64,000 nt of DNA from Hyphomonas sp. GTDB taxonomy: Bacteria; Pseudomonadota; Alphaproteobacteria; Caulobacterales; Hyphomonadaceae. Location of the stretch: contig JACKIK010000001.1 of NCBI GenBank assembly GCA_020638455.1, positions 620,001 through 684,000 of the forward strand, read 5' to 3'. A model generated the notes under the pieces. The model saw nothing but the letters and a program-made list of their open reading frames with translations, was not told the DNA's origin and did not search any database. This document shows, one piece after another, positions 17,801-24,649 of the stretch. The position numbers were made by a program, and so were the translations under genes. The first letter of the stretch is position 1; each line of letters starts with the position of its first letter.

Positions 17801-17808
17801 ACTACTAG
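11836..17808 (+). CDS. Giant secreted Ca-binding protein: serralysin-type modules, cadherin-like repeats, propeller, RTX
   Basis: 1990 residues from ATG 11836 (AAGGGGAAG upstream). There is no Sec signal, as expected for type I secretion. Order: a ~100-residue module (4-104) with GTAGNDRFVF...DIIDLSALGLTL; six cadherin/Ig-like repeats (~113-750), each with VLDVLANDxDPExDPL; a probable beta-propeller (~754-1085, NPGGLSLSPDGTTLFVAD); module copy 2 (1092-1192); a seventh cadherin-like repeat (to ~1293); a pre-peptidase C-terminal (PPC) domain (~1296-1409); RTX GGxGxD nonapeptides (~1415-1700); module copy 3 (1799-1900); and a ~90-residue tail ending LLMGHHY. The repeated module resembles the C-terminal secretion/Ca-binding part of serralysin-like proteins but occurs at the start, middle and end. 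Expected role: adhesin or surface/biofilm matrix protein. No type I transporter gene is nearby. Base composition in 14.2-14.9 kb is visibly more AT-rich than neighbours. Domain limits are approximate. Confidence 0.88.
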   Translation: MADYNDVFATSGQEILYGTAGNDRFVFEPGTSTSTAIDVIYDWQPGDIIDLSALGLTLADLETRLISGGSTLKLIQGFGADDFQLKINLNGHAMQDVLDSLVFDAPPQPNTPAVANWDVFYAVEGTVAIFDPLANDFDSDGDVLSIVQINGEDVVVGDTVHTWIGDVTLNADMTLSYNVTANTGGYNQSDYLDLTISDGTVQSYSNAGIWVTPSSYAPQANPDDLTGVIGTEIVLDVLANDSDPENDPLHITSVGGLPIQVGETVQLAYGSGTVTLNADQTLTYVSAANNNGYPFYDYFEYSVSDGHGESASYVWVELDPLNYAPQANYDYVRGVVGTEMVLDVLANDTDPEGDPLHITSVGGVSIEVGETVELSGGIGTATLNADQTLTIVSTAPDSGHTVYQRIFYGVSDGNAVSYADVELQLDPQNFAPEANPDYFTGVNGTEMVLDVLANDSDPEGDALHITSVGGVPIQVGETVQLSESYGSGYGAITLNADQTLTYASTTTDSGYPVGQYVDYTVSDGHAESSSYALLQLDPQNYAPQANYDNLNGVIGTEMVLDVLANDTDPEGDLLHITSVDGVSIEVGETVALSYGMGTVTLNADQTLTYVSTTTDSGYAVYGYFEYGVSDGIAESRGEVELRLDPQNFAPYAGWGIADVEFGVPVTIDLLANASDPENDPLTITEIGEQAISVGETLQTQWGAVTLNEDQTITLVPDLPRTTNGTSGSLSYSASDGHSSSAGTFYLYQASSTPPDFLVSFNITDDREMVFDDARGLLYVATGSGQVLRYNVATQTLLAPIETGANPGGLSLSPDGTTLFVADLNYSSSPLEAAVIRVDLETLAVERLLYSDFGGGGSFDLAVDANNYLMVSNQFPGSGWTSVSYFDAFSTTLNQISNPFADGNWRQDTTLDASRDGQFVLIVESNISDVPFSIYSAEAQGIIASSDLYAFGSSGFNNGGNAISSEAGLVALAHGPILDFSLNLVEGLSATVSNYNVSEYEFSAGGHYLFAWVLEELYAFDTQTSEVAGRLFVGATRISDYALSYFDNMVTSADGRYLTLNGNSAGTSEVIIIDLQQAFGFIDPSSTPPPTLYNDIIATTSFDLLSGTDAADRFVFAPGTSTSSAIDIVANWQPGDVIDLSALGLTLADLETRLISGGATLKLIEGFGANDFQLKINLNGYSVQDVLVSLLFDSDRAPPTAVADTAETAFQTPIVIDVLSNDLDPDNAGLAVIELLGEPVAPGESIASPFGFQIGLNADGTLTFVPDDAHVGTSHITYTLEGGSVGDLTVTVTPPDGDIAGDSSTTATLAGGETLLSALEFRSDRDWIAVELTAGQTYVFETQGTGDRPLTEPVTALFDDGGQVASESAAGSSISRVVFTPATSGTYYLEVMGAGNFAIGDYHVSFDAQASGPIVIEGTEGPDHLSGVDGDEIINALGGDDIIIASSSGMDEINGGEGWDTVVYGSSNAFLAEPIYVNLIEGHAYQDGFLGEDLLTGIENAEISSTLDDLLVGDDNDNRLVLYGGGGDEVHGLGGNDDIWIDQAPTLIDGGSGTDRLSFLADRMFATTDASGPIFGFEGRTLGVTVDLSAGLIVDDGYGGSGTIVGIENIKGTSFSDNVIGDDGDNSITALRGQDTIDGRGGGDTLQGGDGNDLLFGGEGNDSLQGQNDDDWLAGGSGEDSLFGGAGNDTFATVDGIREFAGDVIWDMEVGERLDIADGNAADGIESYIFIGEDAFSGTAGEVQVQLFANAIGLNWDMDGDGESDQTMSIYAPAGTTLDLVSQETGHLVLELVSASVSVYNDINFTAGVAEQSAGTDGADRYIFEPGDSTSSSLDFLTGWDAQDAIDLSALGLTLDDLEVRLVGGGTIMKLIQGFGADDFQLKISLNGHTVQDVLDSIIFADPPVAEVQDTVGKATTLAAEDTFDFDSLTTPVQDTSPFVDAFDIGLNTELAMTVAAVDTWADPLTGFAQLGADAAPDDILHDFLLMGHHY

Positions 17809-17822
17809 CGCGGCGGGCGCCG

Positions 17823-18746
17823 TCAGGGGCCCGAAAAGCCCGGCTGCAACAGGCCCTGCGCCTCGAAAGCAGCCGTAGCCGACGCATCATGGCCCGGAAC
17901 CAGAACCAGCCCGGGGTCCTCCGCGGCGAGGCGTTGCAGCGCCGCCGTCTGGAGAAACACGGCGTGGCGGTCATCCTTGCCGATCCTGTCGGTGACATAG
18001 TGCGACCGGATGCGGCCGAGGCGGACATTGTCAGCCATGGAGGCCGTATCCCCCATGAACAGGTATTCCTGCCCGCCTGCCAGCTGCACATAGACCATCT
18101 GCGAGCCCGGCGTATGGCCCGGTGCAGCGATCAGCGCCACGCCGGGCGCAAGGGCAAGCACGCCATCATAGTCGAGCGTCGGGCGAAAAGCGGATGTATC
18201 CAGTCCGCCATTCGCCATGGTGGCGATCTGCGCGGCCGACAGCCGGGCCTTGCCGGCAATGCCCGGAACGTCCTCACTGGCCGCCAGCCCGCCGGCATGG
18301 TCGCCATGGCCGTGGGTCAGCACGATCGTATCGGCAGATGCAATCCCGGCGAGGATGCGGGTCCATGCCTCAACATCATAGGCATTTGCGCCGAAGCGGA
18401 GCGCGTCGGCCCGGTCCTGCCCGGTGTCGATGATCAGGCTGCCCTCCGGAAAGACGACGCGGTAGCTGTTCCGTACCATGTCGATCTTCTTCCAGCCTGT
18501 CCCGGCCACCATGGCGATGCGCGGCACAGGCGTGTGCGAGACGGTTTCGACCTCGATCCGGGTTGCCTTCTCGCCCGGAATGGCGTCCGCCGCCTGGTGC
18601 AGCGCGGCGAAGTCCAGCGGAAACGTCCCGTCATGCGGCATGCGGTTGTCATAGAAGAACCAGTGGACCACGCCGACGAAGGCCAGCAGGCCGGCAATCG
18701 CCAGCGCCAGCAGCCATTTCAGGGTGCGCAGGATCATCGCCCGCAT
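17823..18746 (-). CDS. Membrane-anchored metallo-beta-lactamase-fold hydrolase
   Basis: 307 residues from ATG 18746, where GGAAG is 7 bases upstream; an in-frame ATG at 18773 has no clear site. One N-terminal membrane helix (LKWLLALAIAGLLAFVGVV) anchors a domain with all MBL metal motifs: THGHGDHAGG near residue 150, APGHTPGS, GDTAS and a final VPGHD. Family members hydrolyse diverse esters, lactones or thioesters; the substrate is unknown. It converges with the giant protein gene (14 bases apart) and lies downstream of coaBC on the same strand. Confidence 0.88.
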   Translation of the reverse strand: MRAMILRTLKWLLALAIAGLLAFVGVVHWFFYDNRMPHDGTFPLDFAALHQAADAIPGEKATRIEVETVSHTPVPRIAMVAGTGWKKIDMVRNSYRVVFPEGSLIIDTGQDRADALRFGANAYDVEAWTRILAGIASADTIVLTHGHGDHAGGLAASEDVPGIAGKARLSAAQIATMANGGLDTSAFRPTLDYDGVLALAPGVALIAAPGHTPGSQMVYVQLAGGQEYLFMGDTASMADNVRLGRIRSHYVTDRIGKDDRHAVFLQTAALQRLAAEDPGLVLVPGHDASATAAFEAQGLLQPGFSGP

Positions 18747-18818
18747 GAGTCGTCTTCCGAATTGCTGTGCCATGCCGCAGCGCGTCGTCGGGGAAGGCCG
18801 GGTCCGGGCGCCGCCGCC

Positions 18819-20051
18819 CTACTCTGCCGCGAGCTTCAGGCCGTTGTCGAGACCGGGCAGCGTTTCGGCGATCCTCAGCGCGAGGCGGCGGGCGACCTCG
18901 TCCTTGCCCATGCGGGGCCAGCGCTCGGTGCCGGCGCGCGTGACAAGCGCAATTTCGTTTTCGGTTCCACCCATGACGTCGCCGGATACATCGTTGGCGA
19001 CGATCCAGTCGCAGCCCTTCCGCTTCAGCTTGGCCTCGGCATGCTCCTCGACATCATGCGTTTCGGCGGCAAAGCCGATGACCAGCGCGGGCCGCTGTTT
19101 CCGCTTGTTGGAGAGCGTCTTCAGGATGTCCGGGTTTTCGGCCAGTTCCATCGAGGGCGCGTCACTGCCGGCGCCCTTGATCTTCAGTTTCTTGGTCGCG
19201 GCGCGGGCCGGGCGCCAGTCGGCAACGGCCGCCACGGAGACAAACACGTCCGCCGGCAGGGCATCTTCGCACGCCTTCAGCATCTGCCGGGCCGTCTCGA
19301 CCTTCACGAGGTCCACACCGCGCGGCGGCGCAATAGAGACCGGGCCCGAGACCAGCGTCACCCGCGCACCAAGCTGCGCCAGCGCACCGGCAATCGCATA
19401 GCCCTGGCGGCCGGAGGAATGATTGGACAGGAAGCGCACCGGGTCCAGCGGCTCACGCGTCGGCCCGGCCGTGACGAGGCAATGGGCGCCCGCCAGCAGG
19501 CCGCTCCCCTCCCCGGCCAGCGCACGCTCGATCTGCGCAACAATCGCCGGCACGTCCGGCAGGCGGCCGGGGCCGAACTCGCCGCAGGCCATCGCGCCTT
19601 CGTCCGGCTCCATCACGGTGACGCCGTCGGCGCGGAGCTGGGCAACATTGCGCTCCGTCGCCGGGTGCTGCCACATGCGCACATTCATGGCGGGCACCAT
19701 CAGCACCGGCTTGTCAGTGGCGAGCAGCGTGGTGGAGGCAAGGTCATTGGCGTGGCCGTGCACGGCTTTCGCCATCAGGTCGGCCGTCGCCGGGCAGACG
19801 ACGACGAGGCCGGCCGAACGCGAGAGCTGGATATGGCCCATCTCGGCCTCGTCATCGAGGTCGAAGAGTTCGGTAAACACTTTCTCCCCCGACAGCGCGG
19901 ACACCGACAGCGGCGTCACGAACTGGCTGCCGCCATGGGTGAGGATGCAACGGGCGCCAATGCCGCGGCGGCCGAGCTCACGGATGAGCTCCAGGCTCTT
20001 ATAGGCCGCGATGCCGCCGCCAATGATGAGGAGGATGCGTTTGTCGCTCAT
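18819..20051 (-). CDS. coaBC: Bifunctional phosphopantothenoylcysteine decarboxylase/phosphopantothenate-cysteine ligase
   Basis: 410 residues. The N-terminal CoaC half is a flavoprotein (IIGGGIAAYKSLELIRELG) with the PAMN substrate-recognition motif (VPAMNVRMWQHPAT) and a Cys-containing AMACGEFG loop. The C-terminal CoaB half starts with VTAGPTREPLDPVRF and SNHSSGRQGYAIA and contains SVAAVADWRP. It carries out two consecutive steps of coenzyme A synthesis in the cytosol. It belongs to the ancestral ubiE-ubiB-coaBC-dut order, here interrupted by two inserted genes upstream. Confidence 0.97.
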   Translation of the reverse strand: MSDKRILLIIGGGIAAYKSLELIRELGRRGIGARCILTHGGSQFVTPLSVSALSGEKVFTELFDLDDEAEMGHIQLSRSAGLVVVCPATADLMAKAVHGHANDLASTTLLATDKPVLMVPAMNVRMWQHPATERNVAQLRADGVTVMEPDEGAMACGEFGPGRLPDVPAIVAQIERALAGEGSGLLAGAHCLVTAGPTREPLDPVRFLSNHSSGRQGYAIAGALAQLGARVTLVSGPVSIAPPRGVDLVKVETARQMLKACEDALPADVFVSVAAVADWRPARAATKKLKIKGAGSDAPSMELAENPDILKTLSNKRKQRPALVIGFAAETHDVEEHAEAKLKRKGCDWIVANDVSGDVMGGTENEIALVTRAGTERWPRMGKDEVARRLALRIAETLPGLDNGLKLAAE

Positions 20052-20138
20052 CGGTCCAGGTTAAGGCTTCTGATACCTGTCCTTACAGCAGAATCCTTGC
20101 CACGGCCCCATGAAAACCCCGTGAAAACACCGTGACCG

Positions 20139-20897
20139 TTAAGGATTGACGCGGATCGTCTTCGGCTTCGGCCGGAAGGCATCGGGGTCGACCACGACTT
20201 CGGTGCCGTAGCGCGTGACGGTCGCATTCGGGCCCGGCGTCAGGCGGACGACCTTCATCTGCTGCGGCGGCGCCGCCGGGGCCGCCGTCACCGATTGCTG
20301 CAGGCCGGGCCGCGGATGGGCGATGCTGGCCTCGCTGGAGCGGAAGACGCGTACGCCGCTTTGCGGGGCGGGTGCCGGCGCCGGGGCGACCGCCACGACT
20401 TTCGAGGCGCTGGTATTGTAGCGAAGCGCCGGAGCGCCGGCGAGCGCAGGTACGGCCCGGGGGGCAGACTGCGGCGCCGGCACGCGCTGCGGCGCAACAG
20501 CGGGCGCGGGCTGGGTCGAACGAAGCGGCTGCGACACCGCAACAGGCTGCGGCGGCGCGACGGGGCGCAGGTCAGGCTGCGGCATCGGCTGAGTGACCGG
20601 CTGCGGTTGCGGCGCAGGCATCGGGGCTGGTGCAGGCGCCGTTCCGGGCGACGCCGACGCAGCGACGGGTGCCGGTGCTGTCTTGCGGGCGGGATACCAA
20701 CCATTCCCCTCTTCCGGACGGTTCGGATAATAGTTCGCCTCGCCCTCATCCTCCGCATCGGCCGGCGCGGCGCTGCCGCGCTCGGGATACCAGCCATTGC
20801 CGACGTCCGGACGCTGGTAGTCGACCGTCTGGGCGCGCGCTGCGGGTGCGGCTGCGACAGCGCCGAGAGCGAGGGCGGCGGCGAGGAGGGCCTTCAT
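20139..20897 (-). CDS. Exported Pro/Ala-rich protein of unknown function
   Basis: 252 residues from ATG 20897 (AAGGACTG upstream; the longer open frame has no signal). An N-terminal Sec signal (MKALLAAALALGAVAAAPAARAQ) is followed by two copies of a GNGWYP motif (VGNGWYPERG, EGNGWYPARK) and ~130 residues dominated by Pro, Ala, Gln and Val. The basic C-terminus ends TPGPNATVTRYGTEVVVDP... The composition suggests an unfolded periplasmic or cell-wall spanning segment. I do not recognise the family. It sits between the GFA gene and coaBC. Confidence 0.75.
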   Translation of the reverse strand: MKALLAAALALGAVAAAPAARAQTVDYQRPDVGNGWYPERGSAAPADAEDEGEANYYPNRPEEGNGWYPARKTAPAPVAASASPGTAPAPAPMPAPQPQPVTQPMPQPDLRPVAPPQPVAVSQPLRSTQPAPAVAPQRVPAPQSAPRAVPALAGAPALRYNTSASKVVAVAPAPAPAPQSGVRVFRSSEASIAHPRPGLQQSVTAAPAAPPQQMKVVRLTPGPNATVTRYGTEVVVDPDAFRPKPKTIRVNP

Positions 20898-20979
20898 GGG
20901 CAGTCCTTTCGTCAGGAAGCTGGGGCCAGCGTAGGGCGATGACCCTGCTATTATAACCCCATACCCCTTACAGTTGAGT

Positions 20980-21417
20980 TCACGTCTGGCGGGAGACCAT
21001 TTTCGCCAGGAATTCGCCGACCGCGGCCGTATCGCCTGTGCGCTCGCCGGGAACACTTTCGCAGAACTCGACGAACGGCACTTTCGACTCCAGGCCGAAC
21101 TGGTGGGTGATCGGGGCGTCTTCCGGATGGTCGAGGGTACCAATGGTCACATATTGCCTCGCCTCCGGCAGGTCATAGGTGAAGCCCATCGGTGTGCCGC
21201 AGGCACTGCAGAAGGCACGCTTGGCGAGGTTGGAGCTCCAGAACTCCTCCGGCGGGGTTGCCGTCCACCGGATCCTGTCCTTCGGGGCGCCGACCAGCGC
21301 GGCGAAGAAGCCCCCGGTCGCCTTCTGGCACATGCGGCAGTGGCAGACGTGGGAATATTCCAGCACGTCCATCTCGTAGCGCACGCGCCCGCACTGGCAT
21401 CCGCCGGTATGTGACAT
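20980..21417 (-). CDS. GFA family zinc protein (paralogue 1)
   Basis: 145 residues from ATG 21417. Cys pattern CQCGRVRY near the start, CHCRMCQKATG near residue 30 and FCSACGTPMGF near 75 is that of the GFA (glutathione-dependent formaldehyde-activating enzyme-like) fold, which binds zinc. Most members have no proven formaldehyde activity. It starts 12 bases after the ubiB stop, so it is probably the last gene of a ubiE-ubiB-GFA unit. Confidence 0.87.
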   Translation of the reverse strand: MSHTGGCQCGRVRYEMDVLEYSHVCHCRMCQKATGGFFAALVGAPKDRIRWTATPPEEFWSSNLAKRAFCSACGTPMGFTYDLPEARQYVTIGTLDHPEDAPITHQFGLESKVPFVEFCESVPGERTGDTAAVGEFLAKMVSRQT

Positions 21418-21428
21418 TGGCTGGCCTC

Positions 21429-22949
21429 CTATTTGAAGGCCCACACTGCCAGACCGGCAAGCACCGCGGCAAGCCCGAACCAGCCCCACCACGGCGCGAA
21501 GCGCTCCCTGGGCGGCGGCGGCGCTTCAGCCGTCTCATGCTCCATGAAGGCCTCGAACCGGTCCATGACTTCCGGCAGGCGCTTCAGCCGGTTCGTCACT
21601 TCACGGACATTATCCGCGACCAGCTTCGCCGCCCCCTGCGGGCCGAAGCTGCGCCTGATCCACCCCTCGACGACCGGCTCGGACGCATTCCAGATATTGT
21701 GCGTGGGGTCGATGGCACGCGCGACGCCCTCCACCTGCACCATCGTCTTCTGCAACAGGACAAGTTCCGGGCGCAGCGCCATGCCGAACGTATGCGTGTA
21801 GTCGAACAGCTGCAGCAGCACCCGGCCCATCGAGACTTCCTCGGCCGGCTTGCCGTGGATCGGCTCGCCAATGGTGCGCAGGGCTTGCGCGAAGTCGCCG
21901 ACCGATTGCGTCGGCGGCACATAGCCCGCTTCGAAATGCACTTCCGCGACGCGCACATAATCGCGCTTCAGGAAGCCCCAGAGGATTTCCGCGAGGAAAC
22001 GCCGCTCCGTCATGCCGATGCGGCCGATGATGCCGAAATCAACAAGGGCGATGCGGCCCTCCGGCGTCAGGATGAGATTGCCTTCGTGCATGTCGGCATG
22101 GAAGACACCGTGCTCGATCGCGTTGGTGAGGAAGCCGCGGGTGATGTCGTTCGCCAGCTTCTTGCGGTCGATGCCGGGCTGGTCCAGCGCCTTCGGGTCG
22201 GTCAGCGGCGTGCCCTCGACCCAGCCGGTCGTCAGCACGCGGCGTCCGGTCCGGTCCCAGTCGACTTTCGGGATATGGAAATAGCCGTTCTTCTCGCTGA
22301 GTGCGCGCATCTCGTCGGCCCCGCCGGCCTCGAGGCGCAAATCCGTCTCCCGCATCATGGCGGTGGCGATGGTCTCGGTGAAGGCGACAGGCTTCAGGCG
22401 CCGGCTCTCTGCAGAAATGCCCTCGATGGTGCGCGCGGCACGCTTCATCGCTGAGAGTTCCTTCGTCAGCTGCTCCTCGATCTTCGGGCGCAGGATCTTC
22501 ACCGCGCGCGGGCCGTCCGGCAGGTCCAGCCGGTGGACCTGCGCGAGCGAGGCGGCGGCAACCGGCTCCGACAGATCCGGGAACAGGCGCTCCGCTTCGG
22601 CTGCGCCGAACTCCACTGCCAGCGCGGCGCGCGCCGCCTTCATCGGAAACGGCGGCAGCTTGTCTTTCAGGTGGTCGAGGTCGGAGGTGACTTCCGAGCC
22701 GAACACGTCCGGCCGCGTCGCCAGGAACTGGCCGAGCTTGATATAGGCCGGGCCCAGTCCTTCCAGCGCACGGGCCAGGCGCTGGCCCGGCCGCCCCCTC
22801 GCCCCGCCCGTGAACAGGCGCAGCACGCGACCGGCGATCCGGGCCGGGATCGGCAGACGCGACTGGTAGTCCGCCGGCAGCACGACATCATGCCGCGCGA
22901 GCGCCACGCCCGCGCGCATCAGCCGCCCGTAATCCCCCATCATGCCCAT
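21429..22949 (-). CDS. ubiB: Ubiquinone biosynthesis regulatory protein kinase UbiB
   Basis: 506 residues of the UbiB/ABC1/ADCK family. Visible hallmarks are the KxGQ motif (YIKLGQFLATRPD), the Ala-rich loop (PVAAASLAQVHR), the VKILRP lysine, the catalytic-loop region HADMHEGNL and DFGIIGR, and a C-terminal membrane helix (WWGWFGLAAVLAGLAVWAF). UbiB is an atypical kinase/ATPase needed for ubiquinone synthesis and is anchored in the inner membrane. Its start is 3 bases from the ubiE stop, indicating translational coupling. Confidence 0.95.
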   Translation of the reverse strand: MGMMGDYGRLMRAGVALARHDVVLPADYQSRLPIPARIAGRVLRLFTGGARGRPGQRLARALEGLGPAYIKLGQFLATRPDVFGSEVTSDLDHLKDKLPPFPMKAARAALAVEFGAAEAERLFPDLSEPVAAASLAQVHRLDLPDGPRAVKILRPKIEEQLTKELSAMKRAARTIEGISAESRRLKPVAFTETIATAMMRETDLRLEAGGADEMRALSEKNGYFHIPKVDWDRTGRRVLTTGWVEGTPLTDPKALDQPGIDRKKLANDITRGFLTNAIEHGVFHADMHEGNLILTPEGRIALVDFGIIGRIGMTERRFLAEILWGFLKRDYVRVAEVHFEAGYVPPTQSVGDFAQALRTIGEPIHGKPAEEVSMGRVLLQLFDYTHTFGMALRPELVLLQKTMVQVEGVARAIDPTHNIWNASEPVVEGWIRRSFGPQGAAKLVADNVREVTNRLKRLPEVMDRFEAFMEHETAEAPPPPRERFAPWWGWFGLAAVLAGLAVWAFK

Positions 22950-22951
22950 GA

Positions 22952-23767
22952 TCAGACGGCCCAGCCGAAATGCAGCGCCGCGATACCACCCGAATAGTTC
23001 GTCACCGACACGTTCGAGAAGCCGGCGCCTTCAATCTCTCTCCGGAAGGTCTCCTGATCGGGAAACTTCCGGATCGATTCGACGAGGTACTGGTAGCTGT
23101 CCTTGTCGCCCGCAACGAGGCTGCCGAGGCGCGGGATCACGTTGAAGGAATAGGTGTCATAGGCCTGCTGCAGGGCGGGGACGGTCATGTGGCTGAATTC
23201 CAGCACGGCCAGCCGCCCGCCCGGCTTCAGCACGCGCCGGAACTCCTTCAGGCCCGCCACGCGGTCCGCGAAATTCCGGATGCCGAAGGAGACGGTCACC
23301 ACATCGAAGCTTCGGTCCGCCCAGGGCAGGTTCTGCCCGTCGGCGCAGACCCAGTTGAGGCGATCGCCCCATTGCGCATTGTCGGGCCGGGCCTTGCCCG
23401 CTTCCAGCATGGCCTCATTGATATCGGAAACGATTGCGGTCGCGGGCTTGTCGATGCCGCGGCGCTTGCCGGCCTTGTCGGCCAGTTCCAGGAAGGCGCG
23501 GGCGAGTTCGCCGGTGCCGCCGGCCACATCGAGATGCCGCTCGCCCGGCTGCGGGTTCACGCGGTTCATTGCATCATGCTTCCACAGGCGGTGCACGCCG
23601 GCGGACATGAGGTCATTCATCAGGTCGTAGCGTGAGGCGACCGAACGGAACACGCCCTTGACGCGCGCCACCTTCTCGCTCTCCGTCACCTCCTCGAAAC
23701 CGAAGGAGACCTTGCGCTCAGTATCCGGGCGCTCTGTTTCAGGTTCTGCAGACATGCGCGCCACCAT
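22952..23767 (-). CDS. ubiE: Ubiquinone/menaquinone C-methyltransferase
   Basis: 271 residues (259 if the ATG at 23755 is used). The AdoMet fold shows DVAGGTGELA, and the UbiE signatures YDLMNDLMSAGVHRLWK and SFGIRNFADR are present, as is LEFSHMTVPALQQAYDTYSF. It methylates the quinone ring precursor in ubiquinone synthesis. Operon with ubiB downstream; divergent from mutM with a 36-base gap, the usual arrangement in this bacterial class. Confidence 0.96.
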   Translation of the reverse strand: MVARMSAEPETERPDTERKVSFGFEEVTESEKVARVKGVFRSVASRYDLMNDLMSAGVHRLWKHDAMNRVNPQPGERHLDVAGGTGELARAFLELADKAGKRRGIDKPATAIVSDINEAMLEAGKARPDNAQWGDRLNWVCADGQNLPWADRSFDVVTVSFGIRNFADRVAGLKEFRRVLKPGGRLAVLEFSHMTVPALQQAYDTYSFNVIPRLGSLVAGDKDSYQYLVESIRKFPDQETFRREIEGAGFSNVSVTNYSGGIAALHFGWAV

Positions 23768-23803
23768 AGTTACCCCGAACGGCCTAGGCTATATGCGATA
23801 ACG

Positions 23804-24649
23804 ATGCCTGAATTGCCCGAAGTCGAGACAGTTCGCCGCGGACTGGCGCCAGCGCTGGAAGGCCACCGCATCGTCTCCGTGACGCAGAACAGGGCGGATC
23901 TCCGGTTTCCCTTTCCTGAAAATTTTGCGGCGCGGCTTCAGGGCCAGCGGGTCCTCAGGCTCGGGCGGCGGGCGAAATTCCTGACCGCGGACCTGTCGTC
24001 GGGCGAGGTGCTCGTGATGCATCTCGGCATGACCGGCCGGTTCACGGTGAGCGGTGGGCCGACGGCGACATTCCATCACGATACGGGCACCGATCCTGCC
24101 CATGACCATGTCATTATGATCACAGATACTGACACCAGGATCACCTATAATGACCCCCGCCGCTTCGGATTCATGGAGCTCTGGCCCGCGGACAGGTTCG
24201 ATACCTATCCCCGGCTCCTGGCCATGGGACCGGAACCGCTGAGCAACGGGTTCTCGGCCGCCTATCTCGACACGGCTCTCAAGGGAAAGAAGGCGCCGAT
24301 CAAGGCCGCGCTGCTGGACCAGTCGGTGATCGCGGGCCTTGGCAACATCTATGTCTGCGAGGCGCTCTGGCGCGCCAGGATCTCGCCGAAGCGCCTGTCG
24401 CAGAGCATTCCGGGCCGGCGGGCCGAACGCCTCGCCCCGGCCATCAACGAGGTGATCGCCGAGGCGATCGAGGCCGGCGGATCCTCCATATCCGACTTCG
24501 CAAGCGCCAGCGGCGAGCTCGGCTATTTCCAACACCGCTTCGCCGTCTATGACCGCGAAGGAGAGCCCTGCCCCGCCTGCGGAGCGGCAATCCGGCGCCT
24601 CGTCCAGTCAGGCCGATCGACCTTCTACTGCCCCGCCTGCCAGCGCTAG
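23804..24649 (+). CDS. mutM: Formamidopyrimidine-DNA glycosylase
   Basis: 281 residues starting MPELPEVETVRRGL: Pro2 is the catalytic nucleophile and Glu3 its partner. The middle carries the H2TH segment (AGLGNIYVCEALWRA) and the C-terminus a zinc finger (CPACGAAI...TFYCPACQR). The bifunctional glycosylase/AP lyase removes 8-oxoguanine and Fapy lesions. Its last 4 bases overlap the stop of the convergent FAD monooxygenase gene. Confidence 0.97.
   Translation: MPELPEVETVRRGLAPALEGHRIVSVTQNRADLRFPFPENFAARLQGQRVLRLGRRAKFLTADLSSGEVLVMHLGMTGRFTVSGGPTATFHHDTGTDPAHDHVIMITDTDTRITYNDPRRFGFMELWPADRFDTYPRLLAMGPEPLSNGFSAAYLDTALKGKKAPIKAALLDQSVIAGLGNIYVCEALWRARISPKRLSQSIPGRRAERLAPAINEVIAEAIEAGGSSISDFASASGELGYFQHRFAVYDREGEPCPACGAAIRRLVQSGRSTFYCPACQR

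Noticed and set aside
17712..20135. 807-residue plus-strand frame over the MBL and coaBC genes
   Set aside because: Low-quality composition and complete overlap with two recognisable genes on the other strand.
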